Shown here in pieces: positions 1 through 5,241 of a stretch of 5,241 nt of DNA (within the stretch, counting starts at the first letter, position 1; each line of letters opens with the position of its first letter). The translations under genes were made by a program, and so were the position numbers. The notes beneath the pieces were generated by a model. The model saw only the letters and a list, made by a program, of their open reading frames with translations. It was not told the DNA's origin and did no database searches. The DNA is taken from positions 1-5,241 of the forward strand of contig DAOVOU010000181.1 in the NCBI GenBank assembly GCA_030629475.1, given 5' to 3'. This DNA comes from Desulfobacterales bacterium. Lineage in GTDB: Bacteria > Desulfobacterota > Desulfobacteria > Desulfobacterales > C00003060.

Positions 1-48
1 TCAAAGGATAGGGCTAAATTTTTGGGGATAGCTTTTTTAAAGTGAGTA
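1..48. other. Non-coding end of window, nothing assignable
   Basis: This short AT-rich stretch lies downstream of the glycosyltransferase stop codon. It has no start codon in a useful frame. Its only self-complementarity is a 4-base GCTA/TAGC pairing next to a T run, too weak to call a terminator. The next gene of the cluster, if there is one, lies outside the window. Confidence 0.5.
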
Positions 49-1161
49 TCATTGGAATTGAAAAGATACCATTATTTTGTTCATTTTTTCCGCAAATACC
101 TCAGTTCGAAATCTCAATGCCCTCTTTTCACAAACCCTGCGCATGTCTTTGGCTCGCTTTGCCGTCATTTCCTGCACGGCCTTTATCACATCTTCAGGGG
201 ACGGGTCAGCCTTGATGAGTATTCCGGTCTCCCAATCCACCACAGTCTCAAGCAACCCACCCTCGGCCACGCCAATTACAGGCTTTCCTGCAGCCATTGA
301 CTCTATCGGCGCCATACCAAAATCCTCATCCCTGGGAATGTAGATTGTGGCGACGCACCTGCCCACAAGCTCAACAAGCATCTTTTCATCCGCCCAGCCC
401 AGCACCTGAATGTTTTCTGCCCCTTGTGCCAGTTTCTTAATCTTCGGCATATCCGGCCCGCCCGAAACTACCTTTAGTTTTTTCTCCGGCATATCCAAAA
501 AAGCCTTGACCACTATGTCCACCCTTTTTAGGGGATCAAGCCTGGCTGTGGATAAATAAAAATCTTCCTGGCCCAGCCAATTGAATTTTTCCGTCTCACA
601 AGGGGGATAAATAACCCTGGAATCAATCCCCAAATATTTTTGGATCCTGGACTGGACATTTTCAGAATTGGTGATAATTGTGTCCATCCTGGATAGCGCA
701 TCTTCATAAAGTGGGCGGAGATATCGAATCAGGCCCAAGAGAATGGGCCGCTGCCAGAATGGGATCAGGGAAAGATAGAAATCCCTTTGATCATAGATAA
801 AGCGGGGAGGTGTGTGGCAGTAATAAATGTTCTGTCCATGCCAGTGATTCCGGATGGCTAATGGGCTATAAAAGCCGCTGTAGATAACAGTGTCGTAGTC
901 TTTTAGAAAGAGGGTCTTTCTCTGAAAAGCCCTGGCAAGTTTATACTGCCTCCAGATGGGAAGCCGAGTATAGGATCGAAGATCGTATTCTTTTCCCGCA
1001 AATGCAGAATTTTTAAAATAAGGATGATTTTGAACCTTGAACCCATAGCCAAGGTCTGTCAAAATCTCGCGAGCCAGAATTAGACAGAGACGTCCACCCC
1101 CTTCGGCTGATTCGAAATAATCGTGGAGGACGATACTTTGCTTAGAATATTCAATGCCCAT
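49..1161 (-). CDS. Family 4 (GT-B fold) glycosyltransferase
   Basis: This is a predicted cytoplasmic or membrane-associated retaining glycosyltransferase that moves a sugar from a nucleotide-sugar donor onto a lipid-linked glycan. At 370 aa it is full length for the family. Seen: an N-terminal acceptor domain with a Gly-rich loop EGGGRL (residues 20-25); YCHTPPRFIYD (114-124), as in mannosyltransferase-like GT4 enzymes; ITNSENVQSRI (163-173); the donor-domain opening STARLDPLKRVD (204-215); and an intact EX7E motif, EDFGMAPIE, with E279 and E287. It ends in a short helical tail. There is no signal peptide or membrane segment. The start is ATG with only a weak GGGA element 10 bases upstream (1172-1175). 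It follows the flippase after 18 bases and is probably cotranscribed, so a role in O-antigen, capsule or exopolysaccharide assembly is likely. The family assignment is firm. The sugar and linkage cannot be read from sequence, and mannose is only a guess from the HTPPR-type motif. Confidence 0.93.
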   Translation of the reverse strand: MGIEYSKQSIVLHDYFESAEGGGRLCLILAREILTDLGYGFKVQNHPYFKNSAFAGKEYDLRSYTRLPIWRQYKLARAFQRKTLFLKDYDTVIYSGFYSPLAIRNHWHGQNIYYCHTPPRFIYDQRDFYLSLIPFWQRPILLGLIRYLRPLYEDALSRMDTIITNSENVQSRIQKYLGIDSRVIYPPCETEKFNWLGQEDFYLSTARLDPLKRVDIVVKAFLDMPEKKLKVVSGGPDMPKIKKLAQGAENIQVLGWADEKMLVELVGRCVATIYIPRDEDFGMAPIESMAAGKPVIGVAEGGLLETVVDWETGILIKADPSPEDVIKAVQEMTAKRAKDMRRVCEKRALRFRTEVFAEKMNKIMVSFQFQ

Positions 1162-1179
1162 ATATCATCATTCCCGGTT

Positions 1180-2637
1180 TCATGCCCCGTGCCTGGGCAT
1201 TCCAACGGTCCCTCCAACAAGGCGCAGGACCAGAAAATAGCAGGCCGCTCCAAACACGATCAACACAACCACGTGCAGGTCCAGCCACCACACGAGCACA
1301 GCCATTGGAATTGATGCAACCACCGCCTGTATCAGCTTCTTGGCCCTCGGAAGCTGGCCTAATCCCTGTGCAACAACCACAGTTGTATAGGCCAGGGCAA
1401 CCACTTCAGTAATGAGTGTTGCCATCGCCGCGCCAAGATAGGAATATCGGGGGATCAGCACTAAATTGAGCAGAATATTTGCGGGCACAAGCACAAAATA
1501 GATCTTGAGCAGCTTTTTCTGCATATTTCCGGCTATCATGAGGTGCCCGTTGAGCTGCCCCCAGAACATCAGCATCATCGCAACCAGCAGAATCCGAAAA
1601 GTTGTCCCAATCGCATCCACATCTACCATCCCAAGCAACGGCATATCAAATGTCCGTTCAATCCCGAAATCCTGCCCCGTTATCAGAATCATGAGAGAAT
1701 CTGCCAATATCAACCCCCCAAACAGCATGGGTACGGCAAGGCTGGTTATGAAGCTGAATGCCCGGTCATAAAGCTGGGCAAGGGTATTATCACAGGCTTC
1801 GATCGCCCTGGTAAAGAGTGGAAAGATCGTTCCCAAGAAGAGTGCGGGCACAACTGCTGATATTTCCACCACCCAGTAGGCAGCGCCGTAAATACCGACA
1901 TCGTCCATCGGCTTCATCCATGACAGCATGAGCAAGTCAACACGGAAGTAGATTACTGCCATAATGCCTGACAATCCCAGGGGCAGGGCTCCGTGGAACA
2001 GAGACCTGGCAACACGCCGGTCAAACCGCAAGCGCACCCGAACTAATCTCCGCGAAAACCGGATGTACAATAAAAGATTCAGCACACTGCCCGCTGCAGC
2101 AGCAGTTATCACAGCACATAGGCCCCATCCCATCCGTAGTGCCGCAAAAGACAGAATAAGGGTCAAAAGGACTCCTGCGGTTTCTCCAATGACCGCAAAA
2201 TACATCTTAAACCGGGCCTGGAATATGGTTTTGAAGGCATCAGCGACAGTCAGAGCAAGGAGCGATAACAGACCGATCAAGATCCCGGCTTTGATCGTCT
2301 GATCATAGGGCATAAACACTATCACAATTACGGCAATGATAATAACAACAAGACCGATGATCAGCTTCAACAGCAGCAGATTGCCGGCGATTTCGGCCTG
2401 ATCGGCAGATGTCCTGGAAAGCTCTCTCACTCCGGTCATGTAGAGGCCAAGATCTGCAAAGACCTTGAGCATAATTAGCCACGTAAAAACAGTAGCATAG
2501 GCCCCATAGCCGCTTTCGCCAAGGTTTCGTGTCAGCAAAGAGAGAAGGACGAGCCCGGACAGGCCGACGATTGCCTTGCCCATGAACTGGACTGCCGTAT
2601 TATAGGTAACCCGGTCGATCAATATGCGCCACTCCAA
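1180..2637 (-). CDS. Wzx-type polysaccharide flippase (MOP superfamily)
   Basis: This integral inner-membrane protein is predicted to flip an undecaprenyl-linked oligosaccharide from cytoplasm to periplasm. At 485 aa, its hydrophobicity suggests about 14 membrane spans, roughly at 15-35, 45-70, 86-110, 117-135, 146-167, 172-193, 215-240, 248-275, 292-318, 345-368, 377-397, 400-424, 434-451 and 454-474. Family signatures seen are GLVLLSLLTRNLGESGYGAYA (starting at 28), with its typical R-x-LG-x-x-GYG, the RVDLLMLSWM...GIYGAAYWVVE block (232-258), and NxxLIPRYSYLGAAMATLITE (391-411). The start is uncertain. The longest frame begins at a TTG (2637) with only an A-rich leader. A second in-frame TTG at codon 6 (2622) has GGAG about 9 bases upstream and may be the true start. 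The first ATG (codon 19) would cut into span 1. The loop between spans 9 and 10 (about 320-345) looks longer than usual. The gene lies 8 bases after the RNase-like gene and 18 before the glycosyltransferase. Confidence 0.92.
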   Translation of the reverse strand: MEWRILIDRVTYNTAVQFMGKAIVGLSGLVLLSLLTRNLGESGYGAYATVFTWLIMLKVFADLGLYMTGVRELSRTSADQAEIAGNLLLLKLIIGLVVIIIAVIVIVFMPYDQTIKAGILIGLLSLLALTVADAFKTIFQARFKMYFAVIGETAGVLLTLILSFAALRMGWGLCAVITAAAAGSVLNLLLYIRFSRRLVRVRLRFDRRVARSLFHGALPLGLSGIMAVIYFRVDLLMLSWMKPMDDVGIYGAAYWVVEISAVVPALFLGTIFPLFTRAIEACDNTLAQLYDRAFSFITSLAVPMLFGGLILADSLMILITGQDFGIERTFDMPLLGMVDVDAIGTTFRILLVAMMLMFWGQLNGHLMIAGNMQKKLLKIYFVLVPANILLNLVLIPRYSYLGAAMATLITEVVALAYTTVVVAQGLGQLPRAKKLIQAVVASIPMAVLVWWLDLHVVVLIVFGAACYFLVLRLVGGTVGMPRHGA

Positions 2638-2645
2638 TTTTTTCT

Positions 2646-4028
2646 TTAATCTGCGTCAATCCTCCAGGCGGACAGGTCTGCGTAATCTGTGCATTCTTTT
2701 TCATTCAACATTGCTTTATAAAGCGCCTTCTGCGCCCACGGCTCCCCATGAACTAGCTTGATCCTTCCCGGCTTTTCCGGCATGGAAGCAACCCATTCAA
2801 GCAGTCCTTTCCGGTCTGCATGGGCTGAGTAACCGCTCAAAGTGTGTACCTTTGCTTTTATGTTGAATTTATCACCATCCAGGTAAACATAGCCCCCCGG
2901 CCTTTTACTATATCGCACAATATCCCTTCCAGGCGTGCCCTTTGCCTGGTATCCCACAAAAAATATATCGTTCCGGGGATCCTCAATCCCGGCCTTTAAA
3001 TGATCGACAATTCTTCCACCCGTACACATACCGCTTCCGGCAATGACAATGGCCGACCCCTCCATCTCCAGCAGCCTCTTATGATCCCGGTGGCCCTCCA
3101 CAGCATACAGATGATCAAAATCTATAGGATGATCGCCTTGCCGCAGGATATCCCTTGCCTCCTTATCCCAGTATTCGGAAAGGCTCGAATATATCTTTGT
3201 AATCTCAAGACCTAGGGGAGCATCGATAAATACGGGAATTTTGAGTTTTGAATTTTGAGCTGTAAATTGAGGATCTGAAAACAACCTGTCAATTTCATAA
3301 ATCAATTCCTGAGTACGACCCAGAGCAAAGGCCGGAATAAAAACCTTTCCTCCATCAGCAATAGCCCGAAGCAGTATCTCCTTCAGCCGCTTGATCCTGT
3401 CTCCGCGCCCCTCGTGATTCCTGTCGCCGTATGTGGACTCCAGAATCAGCAAATCGCAGGGTTCAGAAATATCAGGATCACAGAGAATCGGTGTATCCTT
3501 AGCCCCCAGATCGCCGGAAAAAACAATGGTAAAACCATCAGGGAGTTCAAAACGGATAAAACAGGAACCCAGAATATGCCCGGCACAGCCAAGCCTGAAC
3601 TTAATCCCTTTTTTCAGGGAAAAAGTCTGCCTGTATTCAAAGCCCCAGGAAAGCTCGTCAATGGTTTTTAAAATCTTTTCTGCCTGCCGCTCAGTCATAT
3701 TCGAAAAACTCATGGCATCCTGAAGCATGGGTATCAGCAATGCCTTGGTGGCATGTGAACAGATTATCTCACCTGAAAATCCCCGCTCAATCAGCTCAGG
3801 CACCCTGCCGATATGGTCAATATGCGCATGGGTTAAAAAAAGGTAATTAACCTCAGATGGTGTCACAGGCCAAGCCTCCATAGGAAGGATAGAGTCATTA
3901 CCCTGAGCAAGCCCGCAGTCCACCATAATATTAAGACCGTTTGCCTGCAACAGATGGCAGGAACCCGTCACAGTGTTCTCACCGCCAAGGTGGATAATAT
4001 CTATACCTATGGGAGTTTTCTTTTTCAT
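2646..4028 (-). CDS. MBL-fold / beta-CASP hydrolase, CPSF73-like RNase family
   Basis: This is a predicted cytoplasmic zinc-dependent RNA-processing nuclease of the metallo-beta-lactamase/beta-CASP family with a C-terminal RNA-specificity (RMMBL) segment. Its 460 aa is normal for bacterial members. Seen: ENTVTGSCHLL (17-27); D37; the zinc motif HAHIDH (67-72); H151 in AGHILGS; D173 in FSGDLG; motif A E197 in LILESTYGDR; PAFALGRTQELIYEI (232-246); GSGMCTGG (331-338); motif B H404 in SGYSAHADRKGLLEW; and motif C H427 in LVHGEP. All metal-binding and catalytic residues appear present, so it should be active. ATG is the first possible start because an in-frame TGA directly precedes it. There is no Shine-Dalgarno sequence in the AT-rich leader, so expression may depend on coupling to the upstream fragment (TGA-ATG). 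Residues 257-262 come from an AT-rich repeat in a tolerant linker. Catalysis in antibiotic resistance is not suggested. Why it sits in a glycan operon is unknown. Confidence 0.95.
   Translation of the reverse strand: MKKKTPIGIDIIHLGGENTVTGSCHLLQANGLNIMVDCGLAQGNDSILPMEAWPVTPSEVNYLFLTHAHIDHIGRVPELIERGFSGEIICSHATKALLIPMLQDAMSFSNMTERQAEKILKTIDELSWGFEYRQTFSLKKGIKFRLGCAGHILGSCFIRFELPDGFTIVFSGDLGAKDTPILCDPDISEPCDLLILESTYGDRNHEGRGDRIKRLKEILLRAIADGGKVFIPAFALGRTQELIYEIDRLFSDPQFTAQNSKLKIPVFIDAPLGLEITKIYSSLSEYWDKEARDILRQGDHPIDFDHLYAVEGHRDHKRLLEMEGSAIVIAGSGMCTGGRIVDHLKAGIEDPRNDIFFVGYQAKGTPGRDIVRYSKRPGGYVYLDGDKFNIKAKVHTLSGYSAHADRKGLLEWVASMPEKPGRIKLVHGEPWAQKALYKAMLNEKECTDYADLSAWRIDAD
3244..3258 (-). repeat. 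AT-rich repeat inside the RNase-like gene
   Basis: The 15 bases AGTTTTGAATTTTGA are the exact inverted copy of 4029-4043, with further similarity on the flanks. Read in the gene, they encode residues 257-262 (AQNSKL) in the linker between RLF and IPVFIDAPLG. That linker is about five residues longer than I expect for the family. The simplest reading is an in-frame insertion of a dispersed repeat that left the protein intact. Low complexity makes chance resemblance possible. Confidence 0.5.
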
Positions 4029-4043
4029 TCAAAATTCAAAACT
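4029..4043 (+). repeat. AT-rich repeat at methyltransferase/RNase junction
   Basis: The bases TCAAAATTCAAAACT match 3244-3258 in inverted orientation. They lie exactly where methyltransferase similarity ends, and they supply both the fragment's stop codon and the leader of the RNase-like gene. A partial third copy (AAAATTCAAAA, 4464-4474) lies just beyond the MITE-like element. Confidence 0.5.
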
Positions 4044-4250
4044 AAAAATGGCATACCGAGCTTCAAGACTTCTCGCAATCCCGGACAAATAGCCCAGTCC
4101 CTGCCCTGACCCGCATGCGGACTCAACAACATCCTTGCCGGAGCAATATTGCCCCGCCCAGTAATAGCGGTTGCACAACCTGTCAACCTGCTCCTGCGTA
4201 ACTTCGTCACCAGCAATTTCTGTTACTGAGACGTAATCATTGTTTACCAT
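4029..4250 (-). pseudogene. Truncated class I SAM-dependent methyltransferase
   Basis: A 73-residue reading frame carries only the N-terminal part of a class I methyltransferase. It has an N-terminal helical region (EVTQEQVDRLCNRYYWAGQY, 16-35), then the SAM-binding motif I region KDVVESACGSGQGLGYLSGIA (starting at 39), with the Gly loop CGSGQG at 46-51. After SLEA (61-64) the expected acidic motif II and the rest of the fold are missing. They are replaced by RYAIFSFEF, encoded by an AT-rich repeat, and a TGA. Whole enzymes of this kind usually exceed 200 aa, so it cannot be active alone. The start at 4250 is chosen because GAGGAA lies six bases upstream. The longer frame from 4283 begins inside a CGCAA repeat, and the ATG at 4256 touches the GAGGAA. 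The stop is in frame with and directly adjacent to the next ATG. It is probably a deletion remnant that now acts as a translated leader. The methyl acceptor is unknown. Confidence 0.75.
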
Positions 4251-4256
4251 ATTCAT

Positions 4257-4262
4257 TTCCTC
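4257..4262 (-). promoter_or_regulatory. Ribosome-binding site of the methyltransferase fragment
   Basis: GAGGAA on the minus strand lies six bases before the ATG at 4250. This spacing selects that start over the ATG at 4256 and the repeat-encoded ATG at 4283. It is the best Shine-Dalgarno sequence of the minus-strand cluster, so ribosomes may enter here and reach the RNase-like gene by coupling. Confidence 0.65.
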
Positions 4263-4284
4263 ACGCAAGACGCAAAGGCGCAAA
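4261..4284. repeat. Short CGCAA tandem repeat
   Basis: Three CGCAA units start at 4264, 4271 and 4279, in a sequence of the type CGCAAgaCGCAAaggCGCAAa. As far as I recall, similar G/C-A-rich tandems are dispersed between genes in several deltaproteobacterial and related genomes. It ends directly at the ribosome-binding site of the methyltransferase fragment and falsely extends that frame upstream. Confidence 0.5.
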
Positions 4285-4311
4285 AATTACAACCCGTTGA
4301 CAACAAAAGAT

Positions 4312-4335
4312 GTAACTTCTCAATAAGTTCTGGCA
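4312..4335 (+). repeat. Left terminal inverted repeat of MITE-like element
   Basis: It begins GTAACTTCTCAATAAGTTC and pairs with 4437-4460 at 23 of 24 positions; the one mismatch is T at 4331. Each end also contains a small internal dyad, AACTT-6-AAGTT. Confidence 0.85.
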
Positions 4336-4360
4336 AATGCTTTGATACGCGAATTGTCTA

Positions 4361-4384
4361 GATTCCCGCCTTCGCGGGAATGAC
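4361..4384 (+). repeat. Inner palindromic repeat, left arm
   Basis: The arm GATTCCCGCC...GGGAATGAC is perfectly inverted at 4403-4426. It is also self-palindromic, with an 8-base stem ATTCCCGC/GCGGGAAT and a CTTC loop. The pattern matches the general ATTCCC-N8-GGGAAT class of bacterial intergenic repeats. Confidence 0.85.
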
Positions 4385-4402
4385 TGGCGATTAGGCGAAA
4401 TT

Positions 4403-4426
4403 GTCATTCCCGCGAAGGCGGGAATC
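4403..4426 (-). repeat. Inner palindromic repeat, right arm
   Basis: This is the exact reverse complement of 4361-4384, with its own hairpin of the same 8-base stem. The 18-base spacer between the arms (4385-4402) has no recognisable feature. Confidence 0.85.
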
Positions 4427-4436
4427 CAGGAGTCAA

Positions 4437-4460
4437 TGCCGGAACTTATTGAGAAGTTAC
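4437..4460 (-). repeat. Right terminal inverted repeat of MITE-like element
   Basis: It ends GGAACTTATTGAGAAGTTAC and matches the left end (4312-4335) at 23 of 24 positions. Complementarity stops at both outer edges, which sets the element length at 149 bases. Confidence 0.85.
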
Positions 4461-4551
4461 CAAAAAATTCAAAATGACAATATAGGCGTTTTGCAAAGGT
4501 CTCGCATCTTGATTGCCAGCCATAAGTTCAATTTTGGAAGCGATAAAATAC

Positions 4552-4580
4552 TTGACTTTTAATGATGCCATCACTAATAT
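4552..4580 (+). promoter_or_regulatory. Sigma70-type promoter of the AAA+ gene
   Basis: A -35 box TTGACT (4552-4557) and a -10 box TAATAT (4575-4580) are separated by exactly 17 bases. The -10 box ends six bases before the ATG, so transcription should begin at or within a base or two of the start codon. This predicts a leaderless mRNA and agrees with the absence of a Shine-Dalgarno sequence. Confidence 0.65.
4559..4577. promoter_or_regulatory. Candidate operator: 19-base dyad in the promoter
   Basis: TTAATGATGCCATCACTAA is symmetric around base 4568, with 8 of 9 pairs matching (TTAnTGATG-n-CATCAnTAA). It fills the spacer and overlaps the -10 box, so a bound dimer would block RNA polymerase. 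The regulator is unknown. It could be the AAA+ product itself or a distant repressor. Confidence 0.45.
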
Positions 4581-4586
4581 TGCACC

Positions 4587-5241
4587 ATGTACATTAGAAG
4601 AATATTGACAGACAAGCTTTATAAGCTGGCTGAGTCCTTTCCTGTGGTTGTTGTCAGTGGGGCTCGGCAAGTCGGAAAGAGTACGCTGCTCCAAAATACA
4701 TTGGGTATGAAGGCGGAAATCGTTGTTTTTGATCCTGTTGTTGATATTGAGAACGCTCGGCAGGACCCTGAACTTTTTTTAAATAATCATCCCCCTCCTC
4801 TGATTCTTGATGAAATCCAGTATGCTCCGGAGCTGGTTGCTTCGATAAAGCGGCGTATTGACCTTAATCGCGCCCCTGGCCAATATATTCTTACAGGTTC
4901 CCAGCAATGGGGTGTAATGAAATCAATGTCGGAAAGTCTTGCCGGCCGTGCCGTTTTTCTGGATCTGGACAGTTTTTGTCTGCTTGAAATCAGCCAAAGC
5001 AATTCAATTATACCATGGATTGCAAGATGGCTTGATTCGCCGGATAAATTCCTGTCCCTGAGCCAGTCACGGCTTACACATAAAACAACCCTCTACGAAC
5101 AGCTCTGGCGCGGTTTTTTACCGGAATCACAATTCCTGGCCACTGAAGTTATCCCCGATTTTCTTGATGCTTACAAGCGCACTTATATTGAGCGAGATGT
5201 AAGACTTTTGGCTGAAGTATCAGATTTGCAGCTATTTGGCA
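4587..5241 (+). CDS. AAA+ ATPase with DUF4143 (AAA_14 family), 3' partial
   Basis: The frame is open for 218 codons and runs off the window. The family is usually near 400 aa, so about half is present. Seen: N-terminal MYIRRILTDKLYKLAESFPVVVVSGARQVGKST with Walker A GARQVGKS (25-32); Walker B PLILDEIQYAPEL (71-83; D75, E76); a sensor-1-like strand ILTGSQQ (101-107); LAGRAVFLDL (118-127); and the linker YIERDVRLLAEVSDLQLFG (200-218) that normally leads into the DUF4143 domain. It is a predicted soluble ATPase of the group named for AAA_14 and DUF4143. Its cellular function is unestablished, and the family is patchily distributed and prone to transfer. The ATG at 4587 fits the family N-terminus. 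There is no ribosome-binding site, but a strong promoter abuts the ATG. It diverges from the polysaccharide genes and is probably unrelated to them. The N-terminal half shows no frameshift. Confidence 0.9.
   Translation, partial: MYIRRILTDKLYKLAESFPVVVVSGARQVGKSTLLQNTLGMKAEIVVFDPVVDIENARQDPELFLNNHPPPLILDEIQYAPELVASIKRRIDLNRAPGQYILTGSQQWGVMKSMSESLAGRAVFLDLDSFCLLEISQSNSIIPWIARWLDSPDKFLSLSQSRLTHKTTLYEQLWRGFLPESQFLATEVIPDFLDAYKRTYIERDVRLLAEVSDLQLFG

Larger units (their letters stand above)
4312..4460. mobile_element. MITE-like non-autonomous element, 149 bp
   Basis: The element is bounded by 24-base terminal inverted repeats with one mismatch and has no coding capacity. Inside lies a second inverted pair, 4361-4384 and 4403-4426, perfect over 24 bases and separated by 18 bases. 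Each inner arm is itself a hairpin, ATTCCCGC-CTTC-GCGGGAAT. The whole sequence could fold into a long cruciform or RNA hairpin with nested sub-hairpins. Terminal repeats without a transposase suggest mobilisation in trans by an unidentified transposase. No clear target-site duplication is visible at the edges. The inner palindromes resemble widespread ATTCCC-N8-GGGAAT repeats such as neisserial dRS3, so the element may be a composite. It lies between the truncated methyltransferase and the AAA+ gene. Confidence 0.75.
4251..4586. other. Divergent intergenic region rich in repeats
   Basis: These 336 bases separate the minus-strand cluster from the plus-strand AAA+ gene. From left to right they hold the GAGGAA ribosome-binding site, a CGCAA repeat (4261-4284), an unassigned stretch (4285-4311), the MITE-like element (4312-4460), about 90 bases with no clear feature except a partial AT-rich repeat (4464-4474), and the AAA+ promoter/operator. 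I see no convincing minus-strand promoter for the cluster. The weak candidates would overlap the edge of the MITE. Confidence 0.6.

Noticed and set aside
10..40. Terminator downstream of the glycosyltransferase
   Set aside because: Only a 4-base stem can form, and the T run lies on the wrong side for the minus-strand operon.
52..343. Plus-strand frames opposite the glycosyltransferase
   Set aside because: They are antisense shadows of the donor domain, with low-complexity proteins and no ribosome-binding sites. The plus-strand frames opposite the flippase and RNase genes fail for the same reasons.
2646..4028. Beta-lactamase or antibiotic-resistance gene
   Set aside because: The beta-CASP motifs A to C and the RNA-specificity region place it with RNA-processing nucleases.
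4026..4031. TGA between methyltransferase fragment and RNase gene as selenocysteine or readthrough, giving a fusion protein
   Set aside because: The codons before it derive from an AT-rich repeat, an ATG follows at once, and no selenocysteine insertion hairpin is evident after it.
4025..4216. 63-codon minus-strand frame
   Set aside because: It is an alternative frame of the methyltransferase fragment. Only the other frame shows the SAM motif I and a ribosome-binding site.
4361..4426. Inner palindromes as a rho-independent terminator
   Set aside because: Neither strand has a T run directly after the stems, and the outer terminal repeats explain the structure as part of an element.
4361..4426. 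CRISPR array
   Set aside because: There are only two units, in inverted rather than direct orientation, with a single spacer and no cas genes.
4446..4694. 82-codon minus-strand frame
   Set aside because: It overlaps the right end of the MITE, the AAA+ promoter and the Walker A coding region in antisense. Its protein has no family features.
4787..5002. 71-codon minus-strand frame
   Set aside because: It lies wholly antisense to the Walker B region of the AAA+ gene, whose plus-strand protein has clear motifs.

Overview
This is a bacterial window of moderate GC. It looks like a Gram-negative surface-polysaccharide region that mobile repeats have reworked. An anaerobic deltaproteobacterial-type genome (Desulfobacterota or similar) is a plausible guess. 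It rests on the style of the dispersed repeats (CGCAA-rich tandem, ATTCCCGC..GCGGGAAT palindromes, AATTTTGAATTTTGA tracts) and on an AAA_14/DUF4143 gene. No rRNA or marker gene confirms it.

Layout. From about 4250 down to 49, four reading frames lie head to tail on the minus strand with gaps of 0, 8 and 18 bases, as in an operon. In transcription order they are: a methyltransferase that breaks off just after its SAM-binding motif I (4250-4029); an MBL-fold/beta-CASP hydrolase of the CPSF73-like RNase family (4028-2646); a Wzx-type polysaccharide flippase (2637-1180); and a family GT4 glycosyltransferase (1161-49). The last two fit together as sugar addition to a lipid-linked glycan and its export across the inner membrane. 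The RNase-like protein has no obvious role in that pathway and may be a passenger or a post-transcriptional regulator. Bases 1-48 hold nothing I can assign.

The divergent interval 4251-4586 is the most structured DNA here. It holds a short CGCAA repeat, then a 149-base non-coding MITE-like element (4312-4460) with 24-base terminal inverted repeats and a second, nested pair of self-palindromic inverted repeats. After that comes a near-consensus promoter (TTGACT-17-TAATAT). Its -10 box sits six bases before the ATG of a plus-strand AAA+ ATPase/DUF4143 gene (4587 to the window edge), which predicts a leaderless mRNA. A 19-base dyad overlaps this promoter and is a candidate operator.

No complete, clearly undescribed multi-gene system is visible. 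The best leads are the nested-palindrome MITE, the operator plus leaderless arrangement of the AAA+ gene, and two inverted copies of an AT-rich repeat. One copy forms the methyltransferase/RNase junction and the other is inserted in frame within the RNase.
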